DNA from: Blepharisma japonicum
Lineage: Eukaryota > Ciliophora > Heterotrichea > Heterotrichida > Blepharismidae
Direction: 5' to 3'
NCBI GenBank assembly: GCA_949751835.1
Contig: CATKHK010000051.1
Span: forward strand, 1 to 64,000
Length of the DNA: 64,000 nt
Made by a program: the position numbers and the translations under genes. A model generated the notes under the pieces. The model worked only from the letters and a program-made list of their open reading frames with translations, was not told where the DNA came from and did not search any database. Shown one piece after another: positions 44,145 to 56,245 of the stretch; the stretch's first letter is position 1, and each line of letters begins with the position of its first letter.

Positions 44145-46412
44145 ATGGTGAAACCTTCATTGCTTATCACTATATGAGCGTTAGGAATGATATTCTTAGT
44201 TTATCTTTTATTTTTTGAAATAGGTTCATATTCAACAAGCATTACAGGATCAGTAAAGTTTATATAGAGAGACTTAAACTTATTAGACGAATACGGTCTC
44301 GTTGACCAGTGATATGAAGATGATTCAAATAGAGAATATTTTACTTTTTTGTATAAAAGAAGTAAACAAAATCCGGCTAACCACACAATAAATCAATTAT
44401 ATAGGGACTCTTATATAGAAATATACAAAGTTCAAGATGATCAAAAATGCATCCCGGAATCCTTTGGATATACAGATGAAGATTCATTAATAAACTTTCC
44501 ACGGATAAATTTTCCAAAATGTGCTGATAAATTGAATGTGCATAAAAAGATTATAGAAATTGATGTTGAAAAGAATCAACTTATAATGAATTGCCCTGAT
44601 GAGGATGGATGATATTACTTAGGATGTGGCCAAGAAGATGAGCTTATGGGAGAAGATAAGTATCATGGGAAAAAACAAAAATATCCTGGCCATCCTGTTG
44701 AGCTCAAACGTAACGAAGAGTGGGCATATGGAACTTGTGGAGAAAATTTTCCATTTCAAGGAGCTACATATATAAATAGGCCCAAAGAAAGCTCAAAAGA
44801 AAGGGCAAAAAATATAATGAAGACTATCCAAGCACAAATATACGAATCTAAGCATGAAAGTCAAACTCGTCCTTTGACTGTGCTTATATTGACCTTTGAT
44901 TCTATATCCAGAATGAGTTTCTATCGAAATCTTCCAAAAACCCAAAAATTCCTAAGTTCTCTTTCCCCTGAAAAATTTAGGGTTTTTGACTTTAAGATTC
45001 ACAATGTGATGGGAGATGGCTCCATTCCAAATGTCTTTCCTCTGATTTCAGGTAGAGCTCTTGAAACTGTTCCGAAATTTGAAGCCGAAAAAAATCAAAA
45101 AAACAAAACTGATTTGCTGGGATCAGCATCAATTTGAAATTATTTAAAATCAAAAGGATGAGTAACTTTGTTTGGCACAGAATTTTGCAAAAATTATTTT
45201 AGTATGAAATTAGGAAGAAAGCCAGATGTTGATCATTTAATGACTAGTTTTTGGTGCGCAGCCAGAGACTTATTAGATTATGAGTAAACCCTATATAGTG
45301 ATTCTGACACAGACCAGAGATGTATAGGAAATGAAAATTCTCATGTCTATTCACTAAACTACACATATCAATTTGTTCAAAATTATCAAGGAATTAATAA
45401 ATGAGCTCATATAATGAGTGTACCTGCTCATGAGAACTCAGGGACTGTTGTCCAAACACTTGATGATGATTTATTAGTTTTTTTGAAAAAAATTCTTGAA
45501 ACAAAGGATGAATTAATAATATTTTTAATGGCAGACCATGGAATGCGCTACGGTAGCAGATATAAAATTATTGATGGGTATTTAGAACATAAATTGCCTA
45601 TGCTATTTCTAATAGGATCTACTTCAATATTGCAAGACATTCCAGATGCCATTGAAAATCTATCACACAATACAAATCGCCTCGTGACTAAAACAGATCT
45701 CCATCGAACATTAAAACACCTTGCTAATATTCCATATTTTCGAAGCTTCAACAAATTTTCTCGATATGAGTATAAGTCTTGAAATGCTGAAGGCGATGCT
45801 ATTAGCTTACTCATCGATAAAGTCTCATTATCTAGAGAATGCTCAAAAGCTGCTATACCAAAAATCTGATGCTCATGCCCAAGGCTTCAAGCAGTAGAGA
45901 GAAAAGTCTTCGATGGGAGACCAACTGATGACAAATTTATTCTTGAAATCAGAAAAATTATAGAAAATATTGCAGAAGTGATAATTTATGAAATAAATCA
46001 AGAAACTTATGGATCTTTTTACTCAGAAGGGTGGCGGATATGCCAAAAAATTACCATAAAAAAAATTGATTATGTGGAATGATCGAGGTATGATTATGGA
46101 ATTCATTTGTATAAGGTAAGAGTAAGCATAAATGAAGATGAAAAAGTGAAATATGAAGGCTTGGCAATGGTTTCAGAACGAGATATAATTGAGAGAAGCC
46201 GAAAGACAGTATTCCCTTTATTTTCTGTTATTAACGGAGGGAAAAAAAATCTGAAAATTTTATATTTGAATAGAATAGGTCCTCAGTCAGATTGATGCAA
46301 AAAATTGTGTTTCGGGAAAAAAATGTTTGGATCTCTTTGCTTATGCAATAAATATGAAGAAATAGAGAAATATAATCCAATAGCAATAGAAAAAATCTTG
46401 AATAGTTCATAA
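44145..46412 (+). CDS. DUF229 membrane-anchored alkaline-phosphatase-fold protein
   Basis: 750 residues after removing the 15-nt intron at 45284-45298; many TGA codons are Trp. A signal-anchor helix lies at about 7-27 (LITIWALGMIFLVYLLFF). The core carries the DUF229 signature LILTFDSISRMSFYRNLPKTQ (family pattern D-S-x-S-R-x-x-F-x-R-x-x-P-K-T), then NVMGDGSIPNVFPLISG, HENSG and LMADHGMRYG, whose Asp-His matches the metal-binding DHG of sulfatase-like enzymes. The order and length fit DUF229 proteins, predicted type II membrane enzymes of unknown substrate. The Cys-rich end (CKKLCFGKKMFGSLCLC) is distinctive. The start is the first ATG before the anchor. Confidence 0.87.
45284..45298 (+). other. 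15-nt spliceosomal intron
   Basis: GTAAACCCTATATAG, with A at position 10. It removes an in-frame TAA in the middle of the DUF229 core and keeps the frame. Confidence 0.93.
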
Positions 46413-46660
46413 TAATCTTAACTAAAAAGTAATAATCAAATTTTTTCTTGTAAAGTTTTATAATTACAACGGGTTATATAGTTCATGGGATCTACTTTAG
46501 CACTTTTATAACATAAATTTAATTGACTATCTAAATTAATTACGTTTAATAATAATTCTTGCAGGCAACCAAGTCTACTTTCAAAAAATATATCAATTAT
46601 ATTTAAAAAATCATCTTTAAGCTTATATCAGAAATATTAAAAACTTTTATTTTAATGAAC

Positions 46661-49288
46661 TTAAAACTTTGGACTTTGAGGCTTATACATAAGCTTGAAG
46701 TAAGTTTCTTCGGTTGGCGGCACAAAGCTATCTTTTACTTGTTGTGGGCATAGCTTTAAAAAATAAATCATAGAATTTTCTATTTTCGCTTTTAAGGCAA
46801 AATTTTTGCTTTCAATAGGATTTCCTTCTTCATCAGTTTTAGGTAAATTTGCCCAATCAATAGCCCTGCAAACAGCTTCTAAAAATTCCACATAGCACAT
46901 TTCTAAATGTTTATTTTTATATAAATCATCAACTTGAGTCATCATAGAAAGACTGTAGCAAATATCACTCTCTCTGGTGGTGAAGCCCTCTCTTATAAAC
47001 TGTGCATCTGCGCATAGAGTTCTGAATTCTTCTACACTAACAAATGGTTTTTTCCCTGGAAGGGTCTTTTTTCCGCTGTATTTTTTGAAAATTGCATCTA
47101 AAATCATTTTATGGACTTTTAATGCTAAATCCACATCTTCTACTAAATATTTCTCATATCTCCATTTATTAGAGTCATACTTGCTGAAAACTGGTATCAA
47201 GTGTGTCTGAGCTAATTTCTCAATTGCTTCACCAACTGTAGAGCAGACTTTATTTCTTATATATTTATCATTAGCAATCCTAACTAGGATTTCCATGAAT
47301 TCATATCTGCAAATACCGTTTTTTGCATTATATATTTGATCTTTATGGACTTGGGATTTAATCGCATTCCAATTTACTCCAATGTCAGTAACATCATATA
47401 GCTCATCAATAATATTGCACATATTAAGAAACTCACTCATCCCATTTGGCCCAATACAAAAGATTTCGCCTCCTCCAGTTGCCGAAAAATACTTATAAAA
47501 TTCTCTAAATGATTGGTAAATTGACTTCAAAACGGATTTTACATGCTCTTGATCAGCTGGCTTTTTGACAAAATTTGTGATTCTTGTATGTTTATAATCA
47601 AATTCAAATCCATCATTCCAAGTATCATTTGTATCAAAATGATAATCTTTAAATAAACTTATAGGGATTTTCCAAATAATCCTATCGAATTCTTGGTCTG
47701 GCTTTTCATATTCTGTTCTAGCAATTCTTGGTTTTGTTTCAAAAAACCCTCTGCGAGTGCAAGTTGTACCTTCTGACATTGCAACATTTATTTGGGAAAT
47801 GGCATAAGAGTTTTTCAAGATATTTATTTGTACTGGATAAGATAAAATTTTTTTAGGATAATTTGAGGATTTAAATGGTCCTTGGAGAGTTGAAAAGAAA
47901 AAATGGATTTTTCCTGGCGGGACTGCTCTTTTGATTAAAAAAGTCCCATTATCTTGCTTTTTCATTAAATCCGGCCTATATTCATCAATTTCCAAATTAA
48001 TAAACACTAAATCTTCATAATTCCCATTTTCAGGTTTATAAATAAAAACCATTTCTTTCCATTGTTCACATATTCAGCAATTCGGGCTACTTTCACTGTG
48101 ATTGATAAAAACATTATTTCCAATAACTCTTTGGAAAAAATGAGATTGGAGAACGTTTTCATTGATGTTTTCAGCTACTAAAAAGCCTAGAGAGTTTACT
48201 TTGCAATGGTTTCCTTCCATGTGGAGCCCAATTAGTGTATGATTGTGTTTTAAATACTGGTTAATTATTTCACACTCTTGCTTGCTTATATCATTGTATG
48301 ATAGATCTAAATGTGCCAAAATGACGTTTTCTTTTAACGATTTTCCAATAGCTTCTGGAGCCGGAGAATTTGAATTATTTCCTATGGCATTCCATGATAA
48401 ATCGCAATACCTTAAGCCTTCATTCATTTCAATTCCTCTAAATATTTTAACAACTCCTGTGCCTGAAATTTTATTCCAATGCAAATCTAAAAATCTGAGA
48501 TTTTGATTATATAAAAGCATTTCTTCTAAAGCTTGGCAAGATGCGTCCCCAATATTATTTTTTGCTAAATTTATTCTTGTTAGAGTCCTATTATCTGCAA
48601 TGCATTTGCATAACGTTATTATTGCTTTATTCCCTATTTTACAATTTTCCAAATTCAAATGCCTTAGAGTTGGATTTTCATCAGTGAGTAAATCGCTGAT
48701 TTTTGCAATAGAACTCTCTCCAATCCTATTGCCGCTTAAATCAAGCCTTTTGGTATCTTTATATTCTAAATTTTTTAAAATTTGAAAAGTGCCTTTCTCA
48801 CTTAGACGATTTTCTTTTAAATTAAGGACTTCTAAACTTTTTACATGCTTTAGTCCTTCAGAAAAAGCATCAGCATATTTATCTCCCATGCCACGATGTG
48901 GGACGTCGATGATTTTATCTGATCCTGCTCTTCTAATTATCCCAAATGGCTGAGGGGACAATCTTTCTTTTTCAATGACATTTAAATAGGCCAATGTAGG
49001 GGTATCTTCTAAATGTTTAAAATTGTTTCTTTCTGAAAGTTGTGGAAGACTTTTATATGATTCAATATACTCAAGTTTGGCCATTGGGCCTACTGGACCA
49101 CTATAATAAGGCATCGAGCCTCTTTGTTCGTTTCTAGAAGGCTTTAAAAGTTTACTAAAGCCTTTTTTCTTTTTTTTAGGAATCAGGGCAGGCTTAGGCT
49201 CTGTTGCATATGTCACATGTTTGGGCGAGCCAATATAAAGATCAGTGGGAATTCTGGTTATTAAAGGAAGCCTCGTTACTGAGTCCAT
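46661..49288 (-). CDS. LRR protein with conserved C-terminal domain (copy 1)
   Basis: 875 residues, one TGA (at about 48062) read as Trp in NCWICEQW. The first 130 residues are basic and disordered (KPALIPKKKKKGFSKLL). Residues about 140-380 are ribonuclease-inhibitor-type leucine-rich repeats (LEVLNLKENRLSEKG, LRHLNLENCKIGNKA, TRINLAKNNIGDA, LRFLDLHWNKIS, LAHLDLSYNDIS). Then comes WICEQW and about 470 residues of a domain shared with the paralogue at 60947-63625: a beta-rich part (NGTFLIKRAVPPGKIHFFFS) and a helical part with EF-hand-like spacing (KNGICRYEFMEILVRIAND; KHLEMCYVEFLEAVCRA). I cannot name this domain. No catalytic motif is seen; a calcium-responsive or scaffolding role is only a guess. 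Confidence 0.85.
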
Positions 49289-49389
49289 TTATCAAAAAAA
49301 TAACTTTACTGAAGAAAAAATGCAATACAAATTTATCTAAAATGAAATTAACTATTATAGTATAAAGTATTCTTCTGCTTTAAAATTTT

Positions 49390-51309
49390 TTATTTAGAAA
49401 TTTTTACAGATGAAATGCTAAGCTCTTGCAATGCACTTCGTGGAGTATCTCTTGGCTTTTCTGGTTTTTTAATGTTTTTTGAATAATTTTCAATGAATTC
49501 ATATAAATCAGGCAGAGCTTTTTTAAATTCAAGGCTTTGACTTTTTGTTGATTTGTAGACATAAACTTTAGCATATTCTTCGTCATCATCTTCTTGGCAT
49601 TTTAATAATGAATTTTCTTCTAATGAAGATAATAAATTCCTATCCATCTCTTCTGTTTTCTTAGGCAAAGCTTCCTCAACTTCAACTATCAATGGTTTTA
49701 AATCAGGTGCAGATTCTTGGTTCATTTGAGCTAAAGATGATATATAAGAAATACTACTTAATCGATCTCCTCCACCCATTCTCCACCTTTTGCCAGATTC
49801 AGCTGATTTCGCTCTTTCCTCTTTAATTTTTATAGACTCCTGCCTATAAGATTCCCTTGATTTTGTTTCTCTCTGATAGCTCTTTCCTCGTACTTTTTTA
49901 AGTAATTTTGGTTTCTGATTTTCTGGTTCAGGGATGTCTTTAGAAGTACGACTTATGTAAGCTTGTGTAGGCCTTAAGTAATTAGAATTTAAGATAAATG
50001 GCCTGGGAGGCTTATTCATGCTTGGTTTTCTTATTAACTCTGAATAATTATCAGTTTGAGGAAAAGAAACTGTATGTTCATGCGTGACAGAATTGACTGT
50101 ACTTGGGCGATTATTAAGTAGGTCTGCAATTTCTACTATAGGTTTTGGGGAAATTCGATGGAAATAAGGAGTTTGCTCAGTTGACAAATCTTTTGATGGC
50201 TTCTGAGGAGGTGAATGTTCTATATTTCCCATTTCTGCGATTGTGGCTGAATTTTTTATGCTTTCTATTGTTTTGCTCATTACAATAGTAGGCTCTGTTT
50301 TTATGTCAATAACATCAATTGATTTATTGGGGGTTCTTTTTAATATTCCCAGTACTGAATTTACAGCTATTTGATGAACTTTATTCTTAATCACTGCAAA
50401 TTTAAGCCTGTTCCTTTTCCAAAATTCTTTTACTCTTAAAAATACCAAGTTTTCTCTAATTTTTTCCAATTTTTTTTCTTTTTCATATTCATATCTTAAA
50501 TTTTCTATATTTATTGATGCTGAAAATTGCTTTCAACAAGTTTGAATTACAATCGAAAATTTTTGTATTTTTTCCTTTCTTTGCTCCATCCTTAATTTAA
50601 TTACTGGCCCAAAATATTTTCTAACTTTCATGCCTTTTACATATTTTTGTATAACAATTGCAGCCTTATTTGCAGATTCTCCCATATTTCTTCAGTACTC
50701 ATTAACTTGGTTTTCGAGTAGAGTCAAATAATTTTGCAATTTTTTCTTTTCAAGTTCGATATAACTTTTATTATAAATTTTTCTTACTATATATCCTCTT
50801 GCATATCGCTGAATAGTTATAGCTGCTGTTTCAAGTTTTTGTTCAAGTTCTTGGTGCTTTATAAATAATCTTTTGATTCTGCTTTGCTTTACATTTTCTT
50901 GCTCTTGCTCTCTTTGAATTTCTAAGAGCTTTTGGTCTTTATTTGAAATCTGTTTTCTTGCTGAGCTAGCTCAACGCATAGATTGCAGCTCTTTTATTTT
51001 TAGCCTTGTAGCTTTATCAAGGGTTTGGTCTTCGTAGAATCTGTCTGTGTATTGCCTATAAAACTTGTGAGAAACCCCATGACCCTTCATCGGTGCTTGA
51101 TTGTCTGATTTTTCATTTTTTGGGTGAAACATTTCTATTGGTCTTGTATAAACTGGTTTAGGAATTTCAGGCTGCTTTAAAATCGCTAAAGGCTGATTAA
51201 CAGGAGATAATGATCTTGTGAATGCAGGACGTGGATTATTTGAGTCAAAGCTGCTTTTTAAATGATTTCTAATCGAGGATTCCATATTCAAATTAGAAAA
51301 TAATTTCAT
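49390..51309 (-). CDS. IQ-motif protein, probably calmodulin-binding
   Basis: 639 residues, with TGA at 50971-50973 and later ones read as Trp. The N-terminal 110 residues are Pro/Ser-rich (RPAFTRSLSPVNQPLAI). Residues about 115-285 are charged helix containing IQ motifs: AAITIQRYARGYIVRKIY, AAIVIQKYVKGMKVRKYF and a weaker IVIQTCWKQF. The remainder (about 290-639) is Ser/Pro/Lys-rich and disordered, ending LQELSISSVKISK. IQ repeats bind calmodulin or light chains, so the protein is likely a calcium-linked cytoskeletal or cortical scaffold. It starts 235 bp from the divergent spastin-like gene. Confidence 0.82.
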
Positions 51310-51543
51310 GTTTCTTCTATTCGTTATAAACTAAATAAATCGTGATTATTTATTGAATTTTTTATCAAAATAAATAGTGCTGCACTTACCAAATCAAAAA
51401 TGAAGTTTTTTAATTTCTATATAATAATTATCAGTCACACAGCCCATATTTCAGCACATTTTAGCCTATAAATGATTCTATTGATTAGCTTAGTTTTTTC
51501 AATGTAAATATTACTTAATATCAAGTGAAAATTTGTATATAAA

Positions 51544-52785
51544 ATGGAGCAAGATCTCAATGTACTTGTTGATCAAGCTTATGCTTATAAATGTAACTTT
51601 TACACAGCTAGATTCGAGTACGAGCTTGCATTAAATACTTTTAAACAAGCCATTGAAATATTGCTTAGCTACACAAAACAATATACTGATGAAAATGAGA
51701 GAGCCAAAGCAATTCGAGCAATAGATACACTATTGAAGCAAGCAGAATATTGCCAAGCCCAATTAAATCCTATGATACGAGAAGAAGCAAAAAGACTTGC
51801 TTATATCCAAGCTCCAGAGCCTAAACCTCAGCCAAGTCGTCAAATTACTCAGGCTCAGCCTTCAGCATTTCGTCCTCAGCCTCAGAATCAAAGTGATAGT
51901 CCTTTGGAAGCTATGATAGAAAATGAAATTTTGGATTCTTCAACTCCTGTTAGCTGAGATGATATTGCAGGCTTAGAAAATCCGAAAAGAATGCTACAAG
52001 AAGCAATTATTCAGCCATCACTTTTTCCTCATATCTATACAGGGCTTAGGGCTCCTCCGAAAGGAATTTTATTATTTGGGCCACCTGGAACTGGAAAAAC
52101 TATGCTCGCCAAAGCAGTTGCATCACAGGCAAAATGCTGCTTTTTCAGCATTTCCTCTTCTGTTTTAACTTCGAAATTTGTAAAATTCACTTAGTATGGA
52201 GAAGCTGAAAAATTGGTTAGAGCTCTTTTTACAGTTGCGAGAAGAAAGCAGCCTTCAGTGATTTTTATTGATGAAGTTGATTCCATTCTTTCTTCTAGAT
52301 CTGAAAGTCAGCATGAAGCTTCAAGAAGGCTTCAGACTGAATTTTTAGTTCAAATGGATGGAGTCCGGGGAGATTCTGAAGAAAGAATCGTACTTATAGG
52401 TGCAACAAACAGACCTCAAGAGCTTGACGAAGCAGTAAGAAGAAGGTTTACTAAAAGAATATATATTGATTTGCCTGATGTTCCAGCCAAAATGTCATTA
52501 ATAAGCTCGCTTATGAAAAACGTGAATAGTGATATAACAGCTGATCAAACTAGAGAATTAATGAGAATGACTGAATATTTTTCAGGAAGCGATTTAGCAG
52601 CACTTTGCAAAGAAGCTGCAATGGTGCCATTGAGAAGTTTGACAAAAGAGATGCTTGAGCAAGGAATTGTGCCACCAGTTACAATAGAGTCTTTTAGGGC
52701 AGCTCTCAGAGTGATAAGGCCTTCAGTTTCGAGGGATTCCTTAACGTTTTATCAGAGATGGAATCAAGAATTCGGGTCTAATTAA
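51544..52785 (+). CDS. Spastin-like microtubule-severing AAA ATPase
   Basis: 408 residues after removing the 15-nt intron at 52180-52194; TGA is Trp in PVSWDDIAG. Residues about 1-85 form an MIT-type three-helix domain ([28 protein letters not shown]). The AAA domain follows a short Pro/Gln linker: Walker A GPPGTGKT (about 179-186), the pore loop [15 protein letters not shown] formed across the splice, Walker [12 protein letters not shown], sensor ATNRPQELD and arginine finger RRRF. The end [10 protein letters not shown] parallels the YIRWNKDFG end of spastin. There is no membrane hairpin. Fidgetin- or VPS4-type meiotic clade relatives are the alternative, but the C-terminus favours spastin. 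Confidence 0.92.
52180..52194 (+). other. 15-nt spliceosomal intron
   Basis: GTAAAATTCACTTAG, with A at position 10. Removal deletes a TAG and restores SKFYGEAEK, the conserved AAA pore loop. Confidence 0.96.
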
Positions 52786-52826
52786 TGATATTTTATTAAA
52801 ACGATAAAAGCAGCTTAATATTTATC

Positions 52827-53405
52827 ATGGCAGAAACGAAGTTTGAAAGAGTTATAAGAACCCTGAACAGCATATTTTGCGACTGGGGCTGGAGCACTGT
52901 TATAAAGCCAAAAGACGGGAATTTTGTAGGGAATACAGCTCCTCTTTGAAGAAGTCCTAGTCCTTTTTTGTACTTGGTTGTAGGAGTGTTTAATTTGATT
53001 ACTTTTTTCCTGGAATTATTGATAACCTCGTTTGCTGTTGATTTTAAAGGAGATTGCCAATCTGCAGTAACTTATATGAGAAATATTCTGATTTTTATGT
53101 TCTTGCTGAATGGTTTATGACAATTTTATATGTCAAGGTGAAAAATTGGAACTGATAAACAGTGGTGTCGATATTTAACTGTGTCAACTATTCTAAATTC
53201 GCTATTGCTACTTTTCTCAATATTAGTAATTATTACACTTATTTCGGACTCCTCTTGCTCTTCAAATGATTCAAATTCTTATAATATTGCTGTATCACTA
53301 ATTGCTCTTGGACTACTTTCAGGAGGGTGTTATACAGGTTTAATAGTTTATTCGATCACCAAACTTTATTTTAGAGGAAATCCATTAGCTTATAATTCAG
53401 AATAA
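52827..53405 (+). CDS. Four-helix membrane protein of unknown function
   Basis: 192 residues from ATG 52827, with TGA as Trp in PLWRSPS, GLWQFY and SRWKIG. Hydrophobic segments at about 43-67, 82-101, 119-140 and 150-175 predict four transmembrane helices. The N-terminal 40 residues are cytoplasm-like, and a Ser/Asn-rich loop (DSSCSSNDSNSYN) separates the last two helices. The order loosely resembles small tetraspanning proteins but lacks the tetraspanin CCG motif. It begins 41 bp after the spastin-like gene. No family recognised. Confidence 0.7.
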
Positions 53406-53727
53406 AAATATATAATAACTTATGAAAAGTATTTATGAAATATTTATTTTTTAAAATATAAATATTTTAAATTAATTTTATAAAATAGATAAAATTTTAA
53501 ATAAAATTATTAGAAAAATTAGCTTAAATAGTTTTACTCTATAAGATATTAAGAAAATCTTGCTTAATACGCTTCAATGCTCCGTCGAAAATCGATTTAT
53601 AGTCTAGATGTTTGTTTCTCTATTACTGATATAAGCTTTTTAAAGAAACTCAACTTTCTTTAAAAAAACTTCAAATAATAGTTTTCCATTGTTTTCTGTC
53701 AAATTCCCAAATTCCAATATCAATAAA
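53406..53727. other. AT-rich spacer, no gene seen
   Basis: 322 bases, very AT-rich, between the 4-TM gene and the polymerase gene. It carries the presumed promoter of the polymerase. No other signal is visible. Confidence 0.4.
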
Positions 53728-55428
53728 ATGGATACTCCGATTTTCCAAGACAAGGTTATTTGCATTCTCTGCGGCTTTTGTGGTTTTACTAAAGTAAGCA
53801 AAGATATCATTTCTAAAAATATCGAAAAATTAGGGGGAACCACAGTCAAAAAAATTTCTCAGCTCCCCGATAATTTAACTCATCTAATAGTCCCTTACCT
53901 TTCAACTGAACCCAAACTGCTTAAAATGTTAAAAATTCCAAAGCTTCCGGACTGTAAAATAGTTACCCAAGACTGGGCAATTCAATGCATAAAATCAAAA
54001 ATTCTTTTGCCTGAAGACAAATTTTTATGAAAATGTGATTTTCAACGACAACAAGAAAAAATGGCTGGAATTGATGAATTAAAAAGAAAAAGTCAAATAG
54101 ACGAAGAATTTCATATCAATAATCAATTAAAGTTGCAAAATGATATAAAAAATGAAGAAAATTTTGAAGCAAACCTAAACAAAATTAAAATTGAAGAAAA
54201 TTCTGACATAAAAAATGAAGAAAATTTTGAAGAAAACCTAAACAAAATTAAAATTGAAGAAAATTCTGACATAAAAAATGATATAAAAATTGAATTGGAT
54301 CCTGATATTAAAATAGAAATAAAGCAAGAAGATAAAAGTTCTAGGTTTATTTCTGATAAAAGGAAGAGAGCAAATTGGAAAGAAGATGAATTAGCAAAAT
54401 ATAAATTTTATACAGGAGGGCGGAGTATAGACAATAAAAATGATGATATAATACGGATTTTAGAAGAGCTTAAAAATAACTACACGATCCTCAAGGATAA
54501 AGGCAGAATCATAGGCTACCAAAAAGCTATATCAGCCATTAGAAGTTTTCCTGAAAAAATAACTTCAATAGAACAGCTAAAAGGGATTAATCAGATAGGC
54601 AAGCAAACACTCCAAAAAATCAAAGAAATTCTAGAAACAGGGTCTTTAAGCAGAGTAGAAGCAATGGATGAGCATGAAAGGCTCGGCCAATTAAAATTAT
54701 TTTTAAATATCTGAGGAGTTGGAACAGAGGCTGCAGAAAAACTTGTAAGAAAAGGTTATAAGACTATAGAGATGATAAAAGCAAATCCTCCTGATTTTTT
54801 CAATGAAAATCAAAATATTGGCCTTGCCCTTTATGACGAGCTTTTGGAAAAAATCCCCCGAGAAGAAGTCAAAGAAATTTCAGAAAAAATTACGAAGGTC
54901 GCTGAATTTGTAGCAAATGGACGAAAATTAACAGCAATTACTTGTGGATCTTATAGAAGAGGTCGCCCACTATGTGGAGATATTGACATTTTAATGACTT
55001 TTGAAGATGGGGGAACCCACACTGGCTTATTATCAATATTAGTTGAAGAATTAAAAAAAATTGGTTTAGTTACTCACACTTTAGTAATTACTGATGAAGA
55101 AATCAAAAAAAAGCACGAAAATTCCACCTTTGAAGGCATCGCAAAATTAGAAAACGGACTACATAGAAGAATTGATATAAAAATATACCCTAGAAAAACC
55201 TATGCATGGGCATTATTATATTTCACTGGATCTGCTATGTTTAATAGAAGCATGAGGCTTTTTGCTAAAACTAAAGGGTTTAGGCTTTCTGATGAAGGAA
55301 TTTTTCCAGCAATTCGTTATAAAACAGAAACTTTTACATGTGCACCAATCGCTGACTGTTATACAGAAGAAGAAATTTTTGAGTTTTTTGGGATGGCTTA
55401 TAAAGCACCAGAAGAAAGAGACATGTAA
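53728..55428 (+). CDS. Family X DNA polymerase (Pol lambda-like, BRCT plus Pol beta core)
   Basis: 566 residues, about the size of Pol lambda; ATG 53728 is the first Met. A BRCT domain occupies residues about 1-96 (FTKVSKDIISKNIEKLGG; DWAIQCIKSK). A Lys/Glu-rich linker follows, with a 21-residue tandem repeat (about 141-182, DNA 54147-54272). The helix-hairpin-helix 8-kDa and fingers regions (about 240-345) contain IDQIGK-type GINQIGKQTLQKI and WGVGTEAAEKL (Trp from TGA). The palm holds GSYRRGRPLCGDIDIL (Asp418, Asp420) and RRIDIKI (Asp483), with YFTGSAMFNRSMR at about 498. All catalytic Asp are present. Such enzymes fill gaps in base-excision repair and non-homologous end joining, the latter relevant to ciliate genome rearrangement. 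Confidence 0.93.
54147..54272 (+). repeat. 63-bp tandem repeat inside the polymerase linker
   Basis: Two nearly identical 63-bp units in frame, each encoding a 21-residue stretch starting NEENFE and containing KIKIEENSDI. It falls in the flexible linker between BRCT and the catalytic core. Confidence 0.88.
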
Positions 55429-55441
55429 TTTATAACGAAAA

Positions 55442-56245
55442 TTATCTAAAATATCTCATAAGCCCACCTGGGCGTGTTATAACTTGTTCTTCATCTTTAA
55501 ATTTCCCTTTTATTGCTTTTTTAAATTCTTTTTTAGTGCTTTCATCTAGTTTTGAAGTTTTAACTGGGGATGAAGTTAATCTTGAAGAATTTATAGACTG
55601 TGATGAAGGGGTAAATGGAATTGAAGTCAAATTTAAGCTGATTTGTGCATCTGAAGGCTTTCTCGATTTTAATATCAAAGCGTTCTGAATTCCTCTCATT
55701 TTAAATACCAATAAAGCTGAAAGCAAATTTCTCTGATGAATTCGTCTCCATTGACGTAAAAATCCTGAAATTTTTTCTCCTCAAGAATTCATTTTTCTTT
55801 TATTTGTTTTTCGCATTGTGGTATTACTTTTTCATCTTCTTAAATTCATACGTAATATCATCCTATAAGCAGCCAATACTAAAGGTTTGAATTTTCTTAT
55901 AGCGAATATAATATTCATACACATGATTTTCTTATTCCTAAGCAAAGCTCTTTTTAATTGATCATACATTTGGATATAGCGAATCTCTGAAATTGCTAGG
56001 AGCTTTTCATATTCAAAACATGTAGGGCCTTTAAATGTATATTTCTTTTTGGGGCTTCGTCTGCGTTGGACTTGATTTCGTTCTGCAAAACGTCTTGCAG
56101 CTGATTGTTTCGAAAAGCTAAAAGAGTCATAAAGACTTAAATCTGACCCATCAACACTTAAGTCTTGTTCAAAGGCTTCAATCTTACTTGAGTTAAAAGA
56201 GCGATCTGTGCGTATTGAATCTCGCCCGGATACATATCTCTCCAT
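55442..56245 (-). CDS. Basic protein of unknown function
   Basis: 267 residues; the frame crosses TGA twice (RRWKSNTT, NSWGEK) and ends TAA 55442-55444. The N-terminus (MERYVSGRDSIRTDRSF) and a Ser-rich acidic patch lead into a strongly basic region (RRRSPKKKYTFKG, about 61-75), a helix-rich middle with hydrophobic stretches (ALLRNKKIMCMNIIFAIRKF) and basic IQ-like or helical segments (SGFLRQWRRIHQRNLL, RGIQNALILKSRK). The repeated pattern of I/L-x-x-[WFR]-R could be degenerate IQ motifs. Only 13 bp separate its stop from that of the polymerase. Confidence 0.7.

Noticed and set aside
45268-45300. Possible use of TAA/TAG as sense codons
   Set aside because: Every interruption except the one in Sec24 is explained by a short GT...AG intron, and all genes end with TAA or TAG, so only TGA is reassigned.
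46661-49288. Two separate genes at 46661-48052 and 48074-49288
   Set aside because: They are one frame joined by a TGA read as Trp, and the paralogue at 60947-63625 has the same junction without a break.
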